Below are positions 61,720 through 64,000 of a stretch of DNA of 64,000 nt, one piece after another; positions within the stretch are counted from its first letter, which is position 1; each line of letters begins with the position of its first letter. Source of the DNA: Rhabdornis inornatus (lineage: Eukaryota; Chordata; Aves; Passeriformes; Rhabdornithidae); the NCBI GenBank assembly GCA_013397075.1, contig VWZS01007420.1, positions 140,482 to 204,481 of the forward strand, read 5' to 3'. The notes below the pieces were generated by a model. That model was given only the letters and a program-made list of their open reading frames with translations, did no database searches and was not told where the DNA came from. The position numbers and the translations under genes are program-made.

Positions 61720-63099
61720 TACTAGTCTTGAAACAGACATTATGAAATATTTTTCAACCTGGGTGTTTCTTTAAAATTACAGAGGCATGTAAATGGGCCG
61801 CATCTACTCAAGTCACTGCTTAAAACTTCACTGTGTCCATCAAGATGATGCTCTTCCTTGTCCAAATCTTAAAATCCATGATGCTATATTCTTTATAAAT
61901 TCTTCCAAAATAGTGCCATCCTCCAAAAAAAAAAAAAAAAAAACCACTTTTTTCACAGTGAAAACAGAGAATATCATGTTGCCAAAGGAAAAAATAAGAA
62001 AAGAAATGGCATTTACCTTATTTATTTTTTAGAGCAAGATGACTGACATTATTCTACCTCTAAGTGGAGGAGGATGTTGAAGTGTAGCAATAAAACTTGT
62101 CAAGAATACTGGCAAAAGAATATTTGCTGAAAATTTTTAAAGGAGCAACCACAATAAAATAGAAAAAACACCTTACAGATATACATGGATATAGAAGACA
62201 GTGTAAAAAAGGGAAGGGGCTTTCAACCAATTCAGTTTTATTCTAGAAATATTTTATCATAAAAGAATGGGATTTAAAACTGTAACATTTATTCTCTATA
62301 ATGCTACAGTTCTGTGGGAATCATGTCCGTGAAGACACATGCCAAAGTGTTCTTATATTGATGTGATGTTAATTAAAGAGACAATGTTATTGCTGACCAT
62401 ATTTTCTCTTTGCACCCAATATTCATCATGTTCAGGGGTACATGGTAAACTGCAGACAGTTGTCATTTAGATTATATAACTGTACCTCTTTTATGCTCAG
62501 CAAGCACAAATAGCATTATTTAAAACAAATACAAAATATTTGCATAAAGGATTAAAAATGCAGAAATCGATCAATTTATCTATTTTATGGGTTCATATCA
62601 CACGATGTTCTAGGCATTTGTTCTGAGCATGCCTGCAACATCTCACTCAAGCAGTCTTAGATACCTACTTTCCATGAGAATAACGCAAAATAAACTTTAT
62701 GCCTAAAATTTAACTTGAGCCTATTTCAGGGGGAGGAGGAGGTGATTTAATTTCCATTATTCTTCCTTTCTTTTACTTTACCTGACAACTTTCTAATATG
62801 AAATGCATGAACAGTGAAATGAGCAGATCTCTAAGACTCCTGTATCCCTGGTGAGTTGTTCAGCCACGGGGATATACAACCAAGCACCTTCATGTTTGCT
62901 GTCCTAAATCCATGAATCTTGAATCCCTGGGTGCCCAAGTGGCCCAGTTTCCACAGTATAAGAACATTTTAGAGGATGGGCTTTTTTAGGTTAATTCTTT
63001 CCCTCTGTTTCTTATTCAATATAAAGTTTGGTGTATCATAGACATTTTACCCTTCACTTTTTTGGTCTTTGATTACTAGACAGGTGTCAGAGAGTAGCA
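61720..63099. other. AT-rich unique DNA, no gene seen
   Basis: A run of about 19 A residues lies at 61925-61943. Open frames are below 80 codons. No repeat family was recognised in this stretch. Confidence 0.55.
61925..61943. repeat. A19 homopolymer
   Basis: About nineteen A residues followed by ccactttttt. It lies about 200 bases after the CR1 3' end and is not its tail, because CR1 elements end in short ATTCTATG-type repeats and not poly(A). Confidence 0.88.
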
Positions 63100-63275
63100 A
63101 CTGTTTGAGTGCTAAGGCACTGACTCACAAGATTGAAATTCAAGTCCTTGCTCTGAAACAGACATCCACATCTTACCCCGAGCAAGCCATAGAAGCAGTG
63201 CATGCCTCAGTTCTTAACTGGAAAATGGAAAACAGAAAAATCTTTAAAACCATGCTACATAATATAGTACAGTAC
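63100..63275 (+). repeat. MIR-like SINE relic
   Basis: The order is gtttgagtgctaaggcactg, a gattgaaattcaagtccttg block (MIR form GGTTCGAATCCCGGCTCTG), cttaccccgagcaagccat, then gcctcagttcttaactggaa with aatgg (MIR form GCCTCAGTTTCCTCATCTGTAAAATGG). Block order over about 150 bases is better than chance, so this is one of the firmer MIR calls here. Confidence 0.55.
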
Positions 63276-63799
63276 ATGACACAGTACATCGTAGAATATG
63301 AAAGGCAATCATATCCTATGGCAACAGCAGCTATATTCACACTGTAAATATAAACTAAGGCTAGTTAATCCCAGAGAGAGGGGCATCTTTTTCACAGAAG
63401 TGTCACAGATTTCAATCAGCTTTAATGCCAATTGACTATAAGTCACTTGTGATCCCTCTATTGGCATCAGTCTGCTTTAGGCTAAGCTCTTTCACAATGT
63501 TGTGATATTTGGGTTTCCAGTACTGAAGGTATTTCAATTAATTTTAAAAGATCACTGAGATTTTTTTTTCCCACAATAAATAATTCTATCTGCTTCTGTA
63601 AAACCCTTTGTTTCCAACCCTTCAATTTCTGGCACAAAATACCTGCCAATCTCCCTTCTCACTACTGAATGAAATATAGCATGGAGAGCAAATTGGAATA
63701 GGAAAAAAAGAAAATGGTGATGCCAGTGAGAGTTGCAAAAAGCAGCAGTGATAAAAATTCCCAGATCAAAAAGCCAGTGTGAAAGATGCAACAATCGCA
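63276..63799. other. Unique DNA before the terminal A/C tract
   Basis: No gene or repeat family was recognised. The 128-codon minus-strand frame (63552-63938) begins in the A/C-rich tract downstream and gains its length from that composition. Confidence 0.5.
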
Positions 63800-64000
63800 A
63801 AAAGAAAACAACTAACCAATCAAAACAAACAAACCAAACAAAACAAAACAAAAAACTCAAACCAAAAAACCCCTCAACAAAACAAAACAAAAAAAAACAA
63901 AACAACCAAACCAAAATAAACCAAAAAACCAAAACCAAAACAAAAAATCCCCAAAACTAAAACCAACCAAGCAAAAACAAACCAAAAACCCACAAAAAAC
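63800..64000 (+). repeat. A/C-rich low-complexity tract, runs off window
   Basis: About 200 bases composed almost only of A and C with rare T and G, built of CAAA, CCAAA and CAAAAA units in irregular order. It continues past the end of the window, so its true length is unknown. It shares composition with 60269-60535 but has no clean 37-bp period that I can see. Confidence 0.93.

Noticed and set aside
63552..63938. Minus-strand frame of 128 codons that looks like membrane segments
   Set aside because: Its hydrophobic part is the complement of the A/C-rich tract. A/C-only sequence gives long stop-free phenylalanine and valine strings.

Overview
This window looks like non-coding nuclear DNA from a bird. 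The evidence is the set of interspersed repeats. There are CR1 LINE fragments of clearly different ages, three long terminal repeats (LTRs) resembling families common in avian genomes, and faint relics of MIR-type SINEs. No bacterial, organellar or viral gene organisation is present, and no mammalian L1 or Alu was noticed. A passerine or other neoavian source is likely from the LTR family at 43824-44516, but that is inference from memory of repeat families, not a database result.

No protein-coding gene, tRNA, rRNA or CRISPR array can be supported. The open reading frames are short (141 codons at most), scattered over both strands, mutually overlapping, and often lie inside repeats or low-complexity tracts. 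Most of the window is AT-rich unique sequence with many A or T homopolymers, as expected for a gene desert or a very long intron. It cannot be decided from sequence alone which of these it is.

Layout. 1-17839: AT-rich unique DNA with MIR-like relics near 1030, 9215 and 11850 and a possible splice-flanked 47-base segment at 5967-6013. 17840-19433: a decayed ancient CR1 on the plus strand, from the reverse-transcriptase part of ORF2 towards the 3' end. 19434-28130: unique DNA with a few microsatellites. 28130-29185: an LTR with a flank that may be retroviral interior. 31878-32595: a second, older LTR. 37938-38332: a CR1 3' end on the minus strand. 42878-43060: an unusual T/G homopolymer block. 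43241-44516: a minus-strand ERVL-type LTR with a GC-richer flank. 52925-53456: another minus-strand CR1. 58660-60535: a cluster of simple repeats, including four identical copies of a 37-bp minisatellite. 61367-61719: a well-preserved plus-strand CR1 3' end. 63800-64000: an A/C-rich tract that runs off the window.

The parts do not work together as a system. They are independent retroelement insertions and tandem-repeat expansions. The points most worth checking are the homogeneous 37-bp minisatellite, the T/G block with a two-level repeat structure, and whether the flanks of two LTRs are retroviral interior. I did not find a previously undescribed biological system here.
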